Assembly (NCBI GenBank): GCA_947303395.1
Contig: CAMYYD010000015.1
Span: 1 to 52,883 of the forward strand
DNA: 52,883 nucleotides
From: an uncultured Bacteroidales bacterium
GTDB lineage: Bacteria; Bacteroidota; Bacteroidia; Bacteroidales; F082
Direction of reading: 5' to 3'
A program made the translations under genes and the position numbers. Under the pieces are notes generated by a model. That model had not been told where the DNA came from and searched no databases. It saw only the letters and a program-made list of their open reading frames with translations. Shown one piece after another: positions 24,955 through 33,182 of this stretch; within the stretch, counting starts at the first letter, position 1; every line of letters begins with the position of its first letter.

Positions 24955-25145
24955 AGAAAAAATCTGTCTGCCCAAAGGGATCGTAAACCCTTGTAAATCA
25001 CGCTTATGGCTGCCACGATACGCAAACGTCCACTGGCGTTTAAGCTCCTCTTGCGAGGATGAGGCCTGTTTTTGTACCCATGAGTCAACCGGTTTAAATT
25101 GTTATAATTGTTAAGGTTACATCATGCGGTGGACAGACAGACAAA
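24955..25145 (-). ncRNA. ssrS: Candidate 6S RNA (SsrS)
   Basis: A gene-free stretch of about 190 nt between zapA and rny. On the minus strand the 5' segment GTCTGTCTGTCC (25142-25131) pairs over 11-12 bp with GGGCAGACAGAT (24973-24962), closing the whole region, and a T-rich tract follows. Inside are strong hairpins (GCTCCTCTTGCGAGGATGAG region, 25044-25063, and CGCAAACGTCCACTGGCGTTT region, 25021-25041). One long closed rod of this size immediately downstream of zapA is the usual setting of 6S RNA, which binds the RNA polymerase holoenzyme and mimics an open promoter. Primary sequence is poorly conserved in this phylum, so identity is inference from position and fold. It is not SRP RNA: the GGAAG tetraloop region is lacking. 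Confidence 0.65.
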
Positions 25146-25147
25146 TC

Positions 25148-25450
25148 TTATAAGTTTTCAGTCAACAAATCATCGATGACATCAAGTTGTTTGTCAAGAT
25201 ATTGATCCTTGAATGCGGAATCACTCTCATATTTCGCCACACTTGTCGCGAACTGGATACATGCCATTGTGACCAACGAAAGGTAATCTTTATCGGTATA
25301 AACTCTCTTAAACTCCTTCACCCGTTCGTTAATCATGTCGGCTGCTCTCCGCACCTTCTCCTCATCAGCCTTGTCAATAGTCAGACGGTAATTGCGTTCA
25401 GCAACGGTAATACTAATCTTTATTTCTTCACTTTCGCTCATGACCGTCAA
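25148..25450 (-). CDS. zapA: Cell division protein ZapA
   Basis: A 100-aa cytoplasmic protein that binds FtsZ and bundles its filaments at the division ring. The N-terminal beta segment (KISITVAERNYRLTI) followed by EEKVRRAADMINERVKEF is the ZapA family pattern, with a C-terminal helix that dimerises into a coiled coil. It lies 7 nt downstream of a coiled-coil gene and directly upstream of the candidate 6S RNA, an order known from many bacteria. Confidence 0.9.
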   Translation of the reverse strand: MTVMSESEEIKISITVAERNYRLTIDKADEEKVRRAADMINERVKEFKRVYTDKDYLSLVTMACIQFATSVAKYESDSAFKDQYLDKQLDVIDDLLTENL

Positions 25451-25457
25451 TTATTTA

Positions 25458-25751
25458 TTACTGTTCGGCGTTCAATATCGCAACACATTGATCTATTTCT
25501 TTCACCAATGTCTTGATCAACTGCCTACTTTCTTCTAATTCTTTCTCGTTTCCGAGTGCGTTAACAATTGTTGTTTTATTTATTTTATCTCTCAATTCTT
25601 CGTTCTCCGTCTGAAGAATCTCAACCTTCAATTGAAGCTCCTCATTCTGTCGAACGAGCTCACCGTTCTTCTCAACTAGTTGATTCTTAAGCGATACGAG
25701 CTTTCTCAACTTCAACTCTATCTCCGAAAGTCTAACACTTAAATCAGCCAT
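25458..25751 (-). CDS. Small coiled-coil protein upstream of zapA
   Basis: A 97-aa protein, almost entirely heptad-repeat coiled coil (about residues 5-60, LVEKNGELVRQNEELQLKVE), with a second helix at the C-terminus. It has no membrane segment. Its position 7 nt upstream of zapA suggests a division function, perhaps like ZapB of E. coli, another small coiled-coil Z-ring protein, but sequence alone does not prove homology. It is the first gene of the coiled-coil/zapA/6S unit. Confidence 0.8.
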   Translation of the reverse strand: MADLSVRLSEIELKLRKLVSLKNQLVEKNGELVRQNEELQLKVEILQTENEELRDKINKTTIVNALGNEKELEESRQLIKTLVKEIDQCVAILNAEQ

Positions 25752-25783
25752 TTCCTTTAACAGTTTGCCTTAGAATTTTGCAG

Positions 25784-25791
25784 CAAAGATA
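25784..25791 (-). promoter_or_regulatory. Promoter -7 box of the coiled-coil/zapA/6S unit
   Basis: TATCTTTG on the minus strand followed by GC, about 33 nt upstream of the coiled-coil gene ATG at 25751. No other good box was seen up to rny. Confidence 0.5.
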
Positions 25792-25845
25792 AGTAGAATT
25801 ATTGTATTACGCAAACTTTTTTTTAGAAAATTTTATAAAAGCAGT

Positions 25846-27102
25846 TCAATCAATGGTTTTTATGGCGTTGAAAACACGGCATTTCAAACAATTACGCTTC
25901 CTGCAATAACAGTTATAAAGATGCAATAACGCCTGTGTTTGCTGCGCATTCCGAGCACTCACCCCGAGACTCTCAAACTTTCGGATGATAACATTGTCTT
26001 CCGGCTCCATAGCGTTCAGCAAACCAAGACTTCTCTCTTTCAACTCATCGTTGTCGTGGTAGATTCCATAGCTGAACAACACAGGAACAACTGCATTGAT
26101 AATCAAAAGATTTATCGCAGTATCACCAAAATTCTTCTTTTTCTCCTTCGAAAGTCTCTCGAATTGGAAATGTGTGTCCCAATATTCATTGACATCAACA
26201 TTAAAAAGATTTCGCACTGATTCCAAGTCTTTGGCTATCAATAATTTCGACAACAAACTATTTTCATTGCAAACCATCGAAGCCATCTGTGCCAATCGAA
26301 TTGTCGGGAAATTTGGAGGTCGCAATCGCAAAAACCGCCAATATGCTTTAGGCATCGTTGTCAGATTAAACTTGGATTTCAATATCTTGAATTCTCTCTG
26401 GAGAAGAACAGGATAGCTTTCCGTAAACTCTTGTTCAAGAAAGCCCGCGCAGCCGAAAAACATCGCTTCGATTTGCAATGGATTGTCAAGATGTTTACGT
26501 AAAATCCTCAGTGGCAACAACTTAGCCAACCTTTCAAATGCGTCGTTGTTAACCTTCAACCCGCAATAACGCATGACACGCTGATACAAAGTCTCTTCCC
26601 AATCATAATTGTTTTCCGTGAGTTTTGAAAAAACGTCTTTCACTTCCGTCTCGAGGCGTTCAACCACGATGCGCTCAAGCCACGAAAGCCATGTAAACTG
26701 TTGAATACCAGCAATTAAACTCTCACAAGGAATCCATTTTCTTGATTTCTGGAAGGATTTGTATCGCTCATAAATATTCTCATCGTATTTTCCGTCAATC
26801 TCGAGCGTAGGCATGTCAAGTTGTTCAGTATCATTATGATACACCACATGCAGAATCACGTTTTTGTATGCGTCATCGTTATGGTGTCCGTGACGGAACC
26901 AATCTGATGCATTAACATGAATCTCGACATGTCCGACCCATAACGTACCGCCAATTCGGACGCGGGCATCGAGAAAATCGGGACCTGAGTCATAATTGCG
27001 ATTACCGACGGATATCACATAAAGAGGATCACCATCGACAGTCGTGAGATTTCTCGACAGCAACCTGTTCTCCCAGAGATAATAAATAAACTCTTCTTTC
27101 AT
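25846..27102 (-). CDS. DUF2851 family protein
   Basis: A 418-aa cytoplasmic protein of a family largely confined to Bacteroidetes/Chlorobi. Conserved blocks from memory are FIYYLWENRLL at the N-terminus, SGPDFLDARVRIGGTLWVGHVEIHVNASDW, and VVYHNDTEQLD. Near the C-terminus there are four cysteines (CYCRKRNCLKC), likely to bind a metal. The early part resembles restriction-endonuclease-like folds, but the function is unknown. I start at the ATG 27102 because the promoter box TACTTTTG (27130-27123) lies just upstream and the 17 preceding codons would overlap it. Confidence 0.85.
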   Translation of the reverse strand: MKEEFIYYLWENRLLSRNLTTVDGDPLYVISVGNRNYDSGPDFLDARVRIGGTLWVGHVEIHVNASDWFRHGHHNDDAYKNVILHVVYHNDTEQLDMPTLEIDGKYDENIYERYKSFQKSRKWIPCESLIAGIQQFTWLSWLERIVVERLETEVKDVFSKLTENNYDWEETLYQRVMRYCGLKVNNDAFERLAKLLPLRILRKHLDNPLQIEAMFFGCAGFLEQEFTESYPVLLQREFKILKSKFNLTTMPKAYWRFLRLRPPNFPTIRLAQMASMVCNENSLLSKLLIAKDLESVRNLFNVDVNEYWDTHFQFERLSKEKKKNFGDTAINLLIINAVVPVLFSYGIYHDNDELKERSLGLLNAMEPEDNVIIRKFESLGVSARNAQQTQALLHLYNCYCRKRNCLKCRVFNAIKTID

Positions 27103-27122
27103 AAACATGCGTTTTTGTACCG

Positions 27123-27130
27123 CAAAAGTA
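27123..27130 (-). promoter_or_regulatory. Promoter -7 box of the DUF2851 gene
   Basis: TACTTTTG on the minus strand, then CG, 20 nt upstream of the chosen start 27102. It supports that start over the longer frame. Confidence 0.5.
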
Positions 27131-27245
27131 TGCATATAATAATAGGTGTGCAACTAAAGCAGACAAAAAATGCATCTCCGGACGCACTTTTAACATAAAA
27201 TGCATCCCAGCGAATAGAATCTAAATAAACTTTTACATTTGGGCC

Positions 27246-28811
27246 CTATTTCAGACCTTTGCACATGTACACGAAGACATATTTTGCCGGTTTCCCGCAA
27301 CGGTCGACGACGATAGTGTCGCAAGGCACAATCTCTTCAAATTTATTTTCGAGATAACGTTCGGGAGCGTAATAATCCGAACTCTCGTTTAAAAACCAAT
27401 AATCAGCACCTTTCTGAAGTCCGCCACGATATTCGTTAATCCATGCATATTTATGGATTTTATCAATATCGCGCAAGCCGAACATATTGACATTCAATGG
27501 ATAAGCAACATAATAATCGAAGTTTGCCATAGGGAACCATTGCAATCCGATCATGCCATCCGATTCTTTCATCTGACCTTCAGAAATCTTGTCTTCGCGA
27601 ATCTTCTGGAAATCATCTTTGATAGAACGCCAGCCGTAGATCGTGGTTGTGAAATCACCTTCGCCATAATAACGTGTAGAATTTGCACGTTCACCGAATC
27701 GCAAAGGAACGATGCCTGTTTTTATCTCCAGAACCCCGAAAATCAAGACTAAAACGAGCAAAGATAACGTTGCGATTATCGGTTTAGGAAGCTTTATTTT
27801 ATCTTCTATAACTGATTGTTTATCAGCAAAAAATGATGCCGGGAACAATATAAGCAACGAAAATGCCGGTGCTGACCAATGAGGCAATGTCTCGCGCATC
27901 AAAGAGAAGAACCAGAACAATCCGACAAACGGCAGCGCAAAACAAAGCAGCAATCGCCCACTAGTTACATCAAGATATTTTCTGCCTTTGAAAAACGCAA
28001 CTAATGCAATGATTATCAGCACATAATTGATAGGATTATTATAACCGAGCTCACCGGCAATTTCAGCAATAAAATCAAGTGGCTGAAGTTTGCCGAAGAG
28101 GCTTACACGATCTCCATGGAAAGTGAAACTGATGAAATCGTTCCGCAAATTCCAGATTAGGACAGGAAGCATGCAGACGACAGATATCAATGCCGAGAGA
28201 TATAAATATTTGTTTTTCAGTTGTTTACGGTCATAAATCAGGATATAAAGACCAACACCGACCCAGATGAAGATGGCAGAATATTTGGATAATAATGCGA
28301 GGCCAGCAAAGAGGCCGGCAAGCAAAATATATCCAGTAGGGACAAGGCATGCCTTGTCCCTACTGGATGCCATGAAATATTTCAAAAAACACCAAATAGC
28401 AAGTAGTGTGAACATCATCAGCGGAGTGTCGGGCATGATGAAAACACCAGTGATTATAAAGCAATACAGAGAGGCTGTGTAAAGCAGGGCGGCGTAAAAA
28501 CCTGCGAGTTTATTTTTTACGAGGCAGCCGAGTTTATATATAATATAGGTGTCGATTGTCATGAAGATTATCGACGACAAACGAAGAGCAAACTCACTGG
28601 TAAACAACAAGTTAAGACTGAAAATCTGCATAACCCAACCGACCATGCCAGGATGATCGAAATGACTCCAGTCGGGATACATGGCATAGGTCCAATAATA
28701 AACTTCATCGTTGCCAAATTCGATGAAAGCAGCCAAAAAGCCACGAACTAATGCACTGATTATCAGTAGCCAAGCGAGATATTTGTCGACTTTATTATTT
28801 TGAATTTTCAT
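27246..28811 (-). CDS. Family 39-like (ArnT/PMT-type) membrane glycosyltransferase
   Basis: A 521-aa inner-membrane protein with about ten TM helices. The N-terminal loop after TM1 carries the family's acidic motif (GNDEVYYW, residues 34-41) and YPDWSHFDHPG, typical of dolichyl/undecaprenyl-phosphate-sugar-dependent transferases that glycosylate lipid A or proteins. A soluble C-terminal part (about 385-521) lies in the periplasm. Residues 148-161 are encoded by a perfect 38-bp palindrome (28331-28368), apparently an inserted repeat that kept the frame. It overlaps the upstream membrane-protein gene by 17 nt. The substrate is unknown. Confidence 0.88.
   Translation of the reverse strand: MKIQNNKVDKYLAWLLIISALVRGFLAAFIEFGNDEVYYWTYAMYPDWSHFDHPGMVGWVMQIFSLNLLFTSEFALRLSSIIFMTIDTYIIYKLGCLVKNKLAGFYAALLYTASLYCFIITGVFIMPDTPLMMFTLLAIWCFLKYFMASSRDKACLVPTGYILLAGLFAGLALLSKYSAIFIWVGVGLYILIYDRKQLKNKYLYLSALISVVCMLPVLIWNLRNDFISFTFHGDRVSLFGKLQPLDFIAEIAGELGYNNPINYVLIIIALVAFFKGRKYLDVTSGRLLLCFALPFVGLFWFFSLMRETLPHWSAPAFSLLILFPASFFADKQSVIEDKIKLPKPIIATLSLLVLVLIFGVLEIKTGIVPLRFGERANSTRYYGEGDFTTTIYGWRSIKDDFQKIREDKISEGQMKESDGMIGLQWFPMANFDYYVAYPLNVNMFGLRDIDKIHKYAWINEYRGGLQKGADYWFLNESSDYYAPERYLENKFEEIVPCDTIVVDRCGKPAKYVFVYMCKGLK
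28331..28368. repeat. Perfect 38-bp palindrome inside the glycosyltransferase gene
   Basis: The half-site ATCCAGTAGGGACAAGGCA is followed by its exact reverse complement. It is the longest member of the GGACAAGGC dyad family in the window and is translated on the minus strand as SSRDKACLVPTG between two hydrophobic helices. Confidence 0.92.
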
Positions 28812-29832
28812 TTTTATGTTTTGTCAAAAACAATCTTACTAACGCCAAAACCACAATGATGTAAACCGTCCACATCAGATAAGTGCGGCCCTTCATGATT
28901 TTAGCCTTGTTCAAATCAAAGAAATATTGATATTCATGACGCACTAATGGATTGAGATACAGCGTGTTACCATTTTCAAACTCAATCTCAGCGCGGATAT
29001 ATGTGTCATCTTTTTCAAAATGATAAAAACCTTCTGAAACATTGTTAAGTCGTTGTTTTACAATGGCATTCTGTCCGATAAAACGAATTTCTTTTGCCTT
29101 TTCGGAAACAGACACCTTTAAAGTGTCATTATCAAATGTAACTTCTTGAAGTTCAGGTACTTCAATCAAGTTACCAGAATATTTCACCGCATACGAATTG
29201 CCTGTTTCAAGCGAATTAAAGACAGACTTCGCATCATTTTCACCAATAGTTGCCGTCAGATATTTTACCGTATCCGCACAAAACTCGTCGCCAGTAGTTG
29301 CGATAATATTTACACGATGTCCGTTTGAAAGCGCTATATCCCAATAATACAACGAGTTATCGTTCAGACTCAGTGCCTCCATCACCCGATAATGGTCGAG
29401 ATGAGTCATCTGTCCCTGCTTGAACCCTTTCGTTGGATGAGCAGGTGCCACCAGTCGAGTGATTTTATTTAGCTTATCGATATTAAACTGCTTATAATGA
29501 ACACTTTGCAGAAACGGATAATCGATTATTCGCTTTTTTTCATAACCCAGACAAAGATAACGCGTTCCTGTAAGCGCATAACCGTATTCATATACTTTAA
29601 TTCCTTGATTTTCAATTGATTTTGAACGAAAATCAAAATAATTTATACGATTTATTTCAGAATATGGATTGTAAACGAATTCGCCTTGGAAAGGCTCGAT
29701 ATCGGCGAAAGAATAAGACGGCACAGCAAGATATATCGCCATGATTATCAACAAAATACCTCCAAAAAACCACAGCATCCATCTGCAAAACCTATTGTTT
29801 TTTATCCTATTCCAAAATTTCCTTTCTGACAT
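28795..29832 (-). CDS. Membrane protein with degenerate PHP-like domain
   Basis: A 345-aa protein with an N-terminal TM (about 20-40) and a C-terminal TM (about 318-336), and a periplasmic domain between. The segment VAPAHPTKGFKQGQMTHLDHYRVMEAL, then YYWDIALSNGHRVNIIATTGDEF, resembles the last part of PHP-type phosphoesterase domains (HP, ME, WD, then GxxDxH), but the early HxH metal motif is missing. It is therefore either a non-catalytic relative or a chance resemblance. It is co-transcribed with the glycosyltransferase (17-nt overlap) and has its own promoter. Confidence 0.65.
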   Translation of the reverse strand: MSERKFWNRIKNNRFCRWMLWFFGGILLIIMAIYLAVPSYSFADIEPFQGEFVYNPYSEINRINYFDFRSKSIENQGIKVYEYGYALTGTRYLCLGYEKKRIIDYPFLQSVHYKQFNIDKLNKITRLVAPAHPTKGFKQGQMTHLDHYRVMEALSLNDNSLYYWDIALSNGHRVNIIATTGDEFCADTVKYLTATIGENDAKSVFNSLETGNSYAVKYSGNLIEVPELQEVTFDNDTLKVSVSEKAKEIRFIGQNAIVKQRLNNVSEGFYHFEKDDTYIRAEIEFENGNTLYLNPLVRHEYQYFFDLNKAKIMKGRTYLMWTVYIIVVLALVRLFLTKHKNENSK

Positions 29833-29849
29833 ACCTAAAAATTATGATG

Positions 29850-29878
29850 CAAAGTTAACATTTTTTTTTGTATTTTTG
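29850..29878. promoter_or_regulatory. Divergent promoters of the PHP-like protein gene and sufB
   Basis: TAACTTTG on the minus strand (29857-29850) lies 18 nt before the ATG at 29832. TATTTTTG on the plus strand (29871-29878) lies 27 nt before the sufB ATG. No binding site for an iron-sulfur regulator such as IscR was recognised between them. Confidence 0.55.
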
Positions 29879-29904
29879 CAAATTAATATTTTAGAGTTTT
29901 AGTT

Positions 29905-31353
29905 ATGGAGTCAAATCCAAAGGAAAATATAATCGAAGAAGTAACCAACAAGGACTATGAGTTCGGTTTTGTGACCGACATCGAGACCGATTTCATCCCG
30001 AAAGGTCTGAACGAGGACATCATACGCCTGATTTCGAAGAAGAAAGAGGAACCTGATTGGCTGTTGGATTTCCGTTTGAAAGCGTTCCGTCACTGGCAGA
30101 CTTTGAAGATGCCGACTTGGGCGCATCTTACCATTCCACCCATTGATTTTCAAGACATTATATATTATGCGGCGCCAAAACAGCGCAAAGCGAAAAGTCT
30201 GGATGAGGTTGATCCGGAACTTTTAGCGACATTCGACAAGCTCGGAATCTCGCTCGATGAGCAGAAAAAACTCTCGGGAGTGGCCGTCGACGCTGTGATG
30301 GACTCGACTTCGGTGAAGACCACGTTCCAGGAGACGCTTTCGAAGCACGGCATCATCTTCATGTCGTTCAGCGAGGCTGTGAAACAGCATCCTGACTTGG
30401 TGAAGAAATATCTCGGGAAAGTCGTTCCTTACACCGACAACTTCTTCGCAGCATTAAATTCCGCTGTGTTTAGCGACGGCTCGTTCTGCTACGTTCCGAA
30501 AGGCGTCCGCTGCCCGATAGAATTGTCAACATATTTCAGAATCAACGCTGCAAATACCGGACAATTCGAGCGCACTTTGATCGTTGCCGACGAAGGTGCT
30601 TACGTGAGCTACATGGAAGGTTGTACCGCTCCGCAACGTGATGAGAATCAGTTACATGCGGCCATCGTCGAGATCATCTCAGAGAAAGACGCAGAAGTGA
30701 AATATTCCACAGTTCAGAACTGGTATCCGGGCGATAAAGACGGCAAAGGCGGCATCTATAACTTCGTCACAAAACGAGGCATCTGCCGTGGCGACAACGC
30801 TAAGATTTCGTGGACGCAAGTCGAAACAGGCTCAGCCATCACTTGGAAATACCCGAGCTGCATCTTGAAAGGAGACAACACAGTGGCTGAATTCTATTCA
30901 GTGGCTGTCACAAATAACTATCAGCAGGCCGACACCGGAACCAAGATGATTCACATCGGCAAAAACAGTCGCTCGACCATTATTTCAAAGGGAATTTCAG
31001 CAGGTCACAGTCAGAATGGATATCGCGGACTGGTGAAAGTGGTGCCGGAAGCTTCAAACTGCCGTAATTTCTCGCAGTGCGACTCGTTGCTGTTGGGCGA
31101 CCAATGCGGCGCTCACACCTGGCCTTATGTGGAATGCGGCAACGACAGCAGCATTCTTGAGCACGAAGCGACCACGTCGAAGATTTCGGAAGACCAGCTG
31201 TTCTACTGCAACCAGCGCGGCATACCGACAGAAAAAGCTATCGGATTGATTGTCAACGGATACGCAAAGGATGTGCTGAATAAGCTGCCGATGGAATTCG
31301 CGGTTGAAGCCCAGAAATTGCTGTCAATTACGTTGGAAGGTAGTGTTGGGTAG
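29905..31353 (+). CDS. sufB: Fe-S cluster assembly scaffold protein SufB
   Basis: A 482-aa cytoplasmic protein. SufB forms the SufBC2D scaffold on which new Fe-S clusters are built. The N-terminal helical domain is followed by the beta-helix core, with recognisable blocks [47 protein letters not shown] and [18 protein letters not shown]. The C-terminal [21 protein letters not shown] is highly conserved. The length is normal. It is first in sufBCD, but sufS and sufE lie 11 kb downstream beyond a restriction-modification island. Confidence 0.97.
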   Translation: MESNPKENIIEEVTNKDYEFGFVTDIETDFIPKGLNEDIIRLISKKKEEPDWLLDFRLKAFRHWQTLKMPTWAHLTIPPIDFQDIIYYAAPKQRKAKSLDEVDPELLATFDKLGISLDEQKKLSGVAVDAVMDSTSVKTTFQETLSKHGIIFMSFSEAVKQHPDLVKKYLGKVVPYTDNFFAALNSAVFSDGSFCYVPKGVRCPIELSTYFRINAANTGQFERTLIVADEGAYVSYMEGCTAPQRDENQLHAAIVEIISEKDAEVKYSTVQNWYPGDKDGKGGIYNFVTKRGICRGDNAKISWTQVETGSAITWKYPSCILKGDNTVAEFYSVAVTNNYQQADTGTKMIHIGKNSRSTIISKGISAGHSQNGYRGLVKVVPEASNCRNFSQCDSLLLGDQCGAHTWPYVECGNDSSILEHEATTSKISEDQLFYCNQRGIPTEKAIGLIVNGYAKDVLNKLPMEFAVEAQKLLSITLEGSVG

Positions 31354-31395
31354 GGACGGATTGCATCCGTCCGAAAGGACAGGCACAGCCTGTCC
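31354..31395. repeat. Two tandem palindromes between sufB and sufC
   Basis: GGACGGAT-TGC-ATCCGTCC (31354-31372) is followed after four bases (GAAA) by GGACAGGC-ACA-GCCTGTCC (31377-31395). Both have 8-bp perfect stems and belong to the GGAC...GTCC dyad family. They fill most of the 77-nt spacer and may alter sufB/sufC stoichiometry. Confidence 0.85.
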
Positions 31396-31430
31396 GTACA
31401 AAAAATGAAAAAAAATAAAAATTATATAAA

Positions 31431-32183
31431 ATGTTACTGAATATTAAGAATTTACATGTCTCAATCGGAGGCAAGGAAATATTAAAAGGCTTCAACCTCG
31501 GAGTGAACGAGGGCGAGATTCACGCCATCATGGGACCTAACGGAACAGGCAAGAGCACATGGGCAGCCGCCGTCACAGGTCGCGAGGGCTATGAGATTAC
31601 CGAAGGCGAGATCTGGTACAAAGGCCAGAACATCGTCGGAATGCCACCAGAGGAACGCGCAAACCTCGGCATCTTCCTGAGTTTCCAGTATCCAGTGGAG
31701 ATTCCAGGCGTTTCGATGCAGAACTTCATGCGCACAGCAGTCAACTCAAAGCGTGAATATCAGGGACTTCCGCCTATGTCGATGATTGATTTCACCAAGA
31801 TGATGAAGCAGAAACAGGCAATGGTGGAAATCACCGAGAAACTGCAGAACCGCTATGTAAACGTGGGCTTTTCGGGCGGCGAGAAGAAGAAAAACGAGAT
31901 CTTCCAGATGGCAATGCTCGAACCTGACCTCTCCATCCTCGACGAGACCGACTCAGGCTTGGATATCGACGCTTTAAGAATCGTGGCAAATGGTGTAAAC
32001 CAGCTTCATAACGAGCATAACGCCTTCGTGGTAATCACTCACTATCAACGACTTCTGGATTATATCGTGCCTGATTTTGTCCATGTGATGTATGACGGCA
32101 GAATCGTGAAGTCGGGCGACAAGAAACTCGCGCTCGAACTCGAAGAAAAAGGTTACGAATGGGTTAAGGAATTGAATCTCTAA
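31431..32183 (+). CDS. sufC: Fe-S cluster assembly ATPase SufC
   Basis: A 250-aa ABC-type ATPase that drives the conformational cycle of the SufBCD scaffold. Walker A is GPNGTGKST. The Q-loop FQYPVEIPGVSM and the signature FSGGEKKKNE are characteristic of SufC. Walker B is DLSILDETDSGLDIDA and the switch histidine is in VITHYQRLLDYI. The length and the tight suf context (11 nt to sufD) make this certain. The spacer from sufB contains two hairpins. Confidence 0.97.
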   Translation: MLLNIKNLHVSIGGKEILKGFNLGVNEGEIHAIMGPNGTGKSTWAAAVTGREGYEITEGEIWYKGQNIVGMPPEERANLGIFLSFQYPVEIPGVSMQNFMRTAVNSKREYQGLPPMSMIDFTKMMKQKQAMVEITEKLQNRYVNVGFSGGEKKKNEIFQMAMLEPDLSILDETDSGLDIDALRIVANGVNQLHNEHNAFVVITHYQRLLDYIVPDFVHVMYDGRIVKSGDKKLALELEEKGYEWVKELNL

Positions 32184-32194
32184 CACTTACGACG

Positions 32195-33028
32195 ATGGCT
32201 TATCTCGAAAACAACATAACAGTCGGAAAGAATCAGAGTCGGCAGCTCGTGCTCTTGGACGACAGCAGTCATCTGCAGTCGAACGAGGAGCAGTGCGACA
32301 TCGTGATGGAGGAAAACTCCACGCTGGAGCTGTACAGGATTCAGAACCTCAACGACGACTCCCATCTGACCACGCACATCAACATACAGCAAGCCGCCAA
32401 CAGCAGCGTGCACTTCGTGTTGGTGACGTTCAACACGGGTTTCGTGCAGAATAACATCAATGTTGACCTCAACGGCGAGGGTGCCGACCTGCAGATTTAC
32501 GGTCTGTACCTCCTCGACAAGAAACAGCACGTCGAGAACCTCATGAAAATCAACCATAACGTGCCGAACTGCAGCAGCAACGAGAAATTCAAGGGCATCT
32601 TGGACGACGAGGCATCGGCAGTGTTTAACGGACACGTGATGGTGGCGCCGCACGCACAGAAAACCAACGCATATCAGAACAATAGCAATATCATCTTGAC
32701 CGACAAGGCTAAGATCAACACTATGCCATTCCTTGAGATTTACGCCGACGACGTGAAATGTTCGCACGGCACCTCGACAGGTCAGCTCGACCAGGACGCG
32801 ATGTTCTACATGCGCCAGCGCGGCATCAAGAAAGAGGATGCGAGGATGCTTCTGATGTACGCTTTCGCAGCTGAAATCAGCAATCACATCAAGATTGAGA
32901 GCGTGCACGACAGCATCGACGATATGATCAAACGCCGCCTGAAAGGCGAGCTCTCAAGCTGCGACACCTGCATTTTCCAATGCAGCAACAAAGAGAAGGT
33001 TTTTAAGATTGATATGAGTAAGATATAA
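32195..33028 (+). CDS. sufD: Fe-S cluster assembly protein SufD, short form
   Basis: A 277-aa protein homologous to the beta-helix core of SufD, the third scaffold subunit. The C-terminal signature is ADDVKCSHGTSTGQLDQDAMFYMRQRGI, including the conserved Cys-Ser-His and the later EISNHI. The N-terminal helical domain of about 150 residues found in longer SufD proteins is absent, and the frame upstream is the sufC stop region. It starts directly with the first beta-helix turns (ENNITVGKNQSRQLV). A stretch of extra Cys at the C-terminus (SSCDTCIFQC) is unusual. It ends the sufBCD part; the next gene on the strand belongs to the hsd island. Confidence 0.93.
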   Translation: MAYLENNITVGKNQSRQLVLLDDSSHLQSNEEQCDIVMEENSTLELYRIQNLNDDSHLTTHINIQQAANSSVHFVLVTFNTGFVQNNINVDLNGEGADLQIYGLYLLDKKQHVENLMKINHNVPNCSSNEKFKGILDDEASAVFNGHVMVAPHAQKTNAYQNNSNIILTDKAKINTMPFLEIYADDVKCSHGTSTGQLDQDAMFYMRQRGIKKEDARMLLMYAFAAEISNHIKIESVHDSIDDMIKRRLKGELSSCDTCIFQCSNKEKVFKIDMSKI

Positions 33029-33170
33029 TCGTTACAAACCACATAAATTAGCAAGAAAAATCGCGGTAAAATAATGCCACGATTTTTCTTTTCACATTGT
33101 TATACCATATAAGTAATCTATTTACTTTAATTTTTTTATAAATTTTTCTTGTATGTTTAAAAATAATTTG

Positions 33171-33178
33171 TATCTTTG
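33171..33178 (+). promoter_or_regulatory. Promoter -7 box of the hsd island
   Basis: TATCTTTG followed by CAGC ends only 4 nt before the ATG at 33183, so transcription would begin at or just after the start codon. The first gene would be leaderless if this start is right. Confidence 0.55.
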
Positions 33179-33182
33179 CAGC

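Noticed and set aside
24955..25145. SRP RNA or RNase P RNA
   Set aside because: The region lacks the conserved SRP GGAAG core and is too short for RNase P RNA.
32180..32908. 242-aa minus-strand ORF
   Set aside because: Shadow of sufD; His/Val-rich composition typical of antisense frames.
32195..33028. sufD as a truncated pseudogene
   Set aside because: The frame is intact, tightly spaced after sufC and carries the conserved C-terminal signature; a short SufD is more likely.
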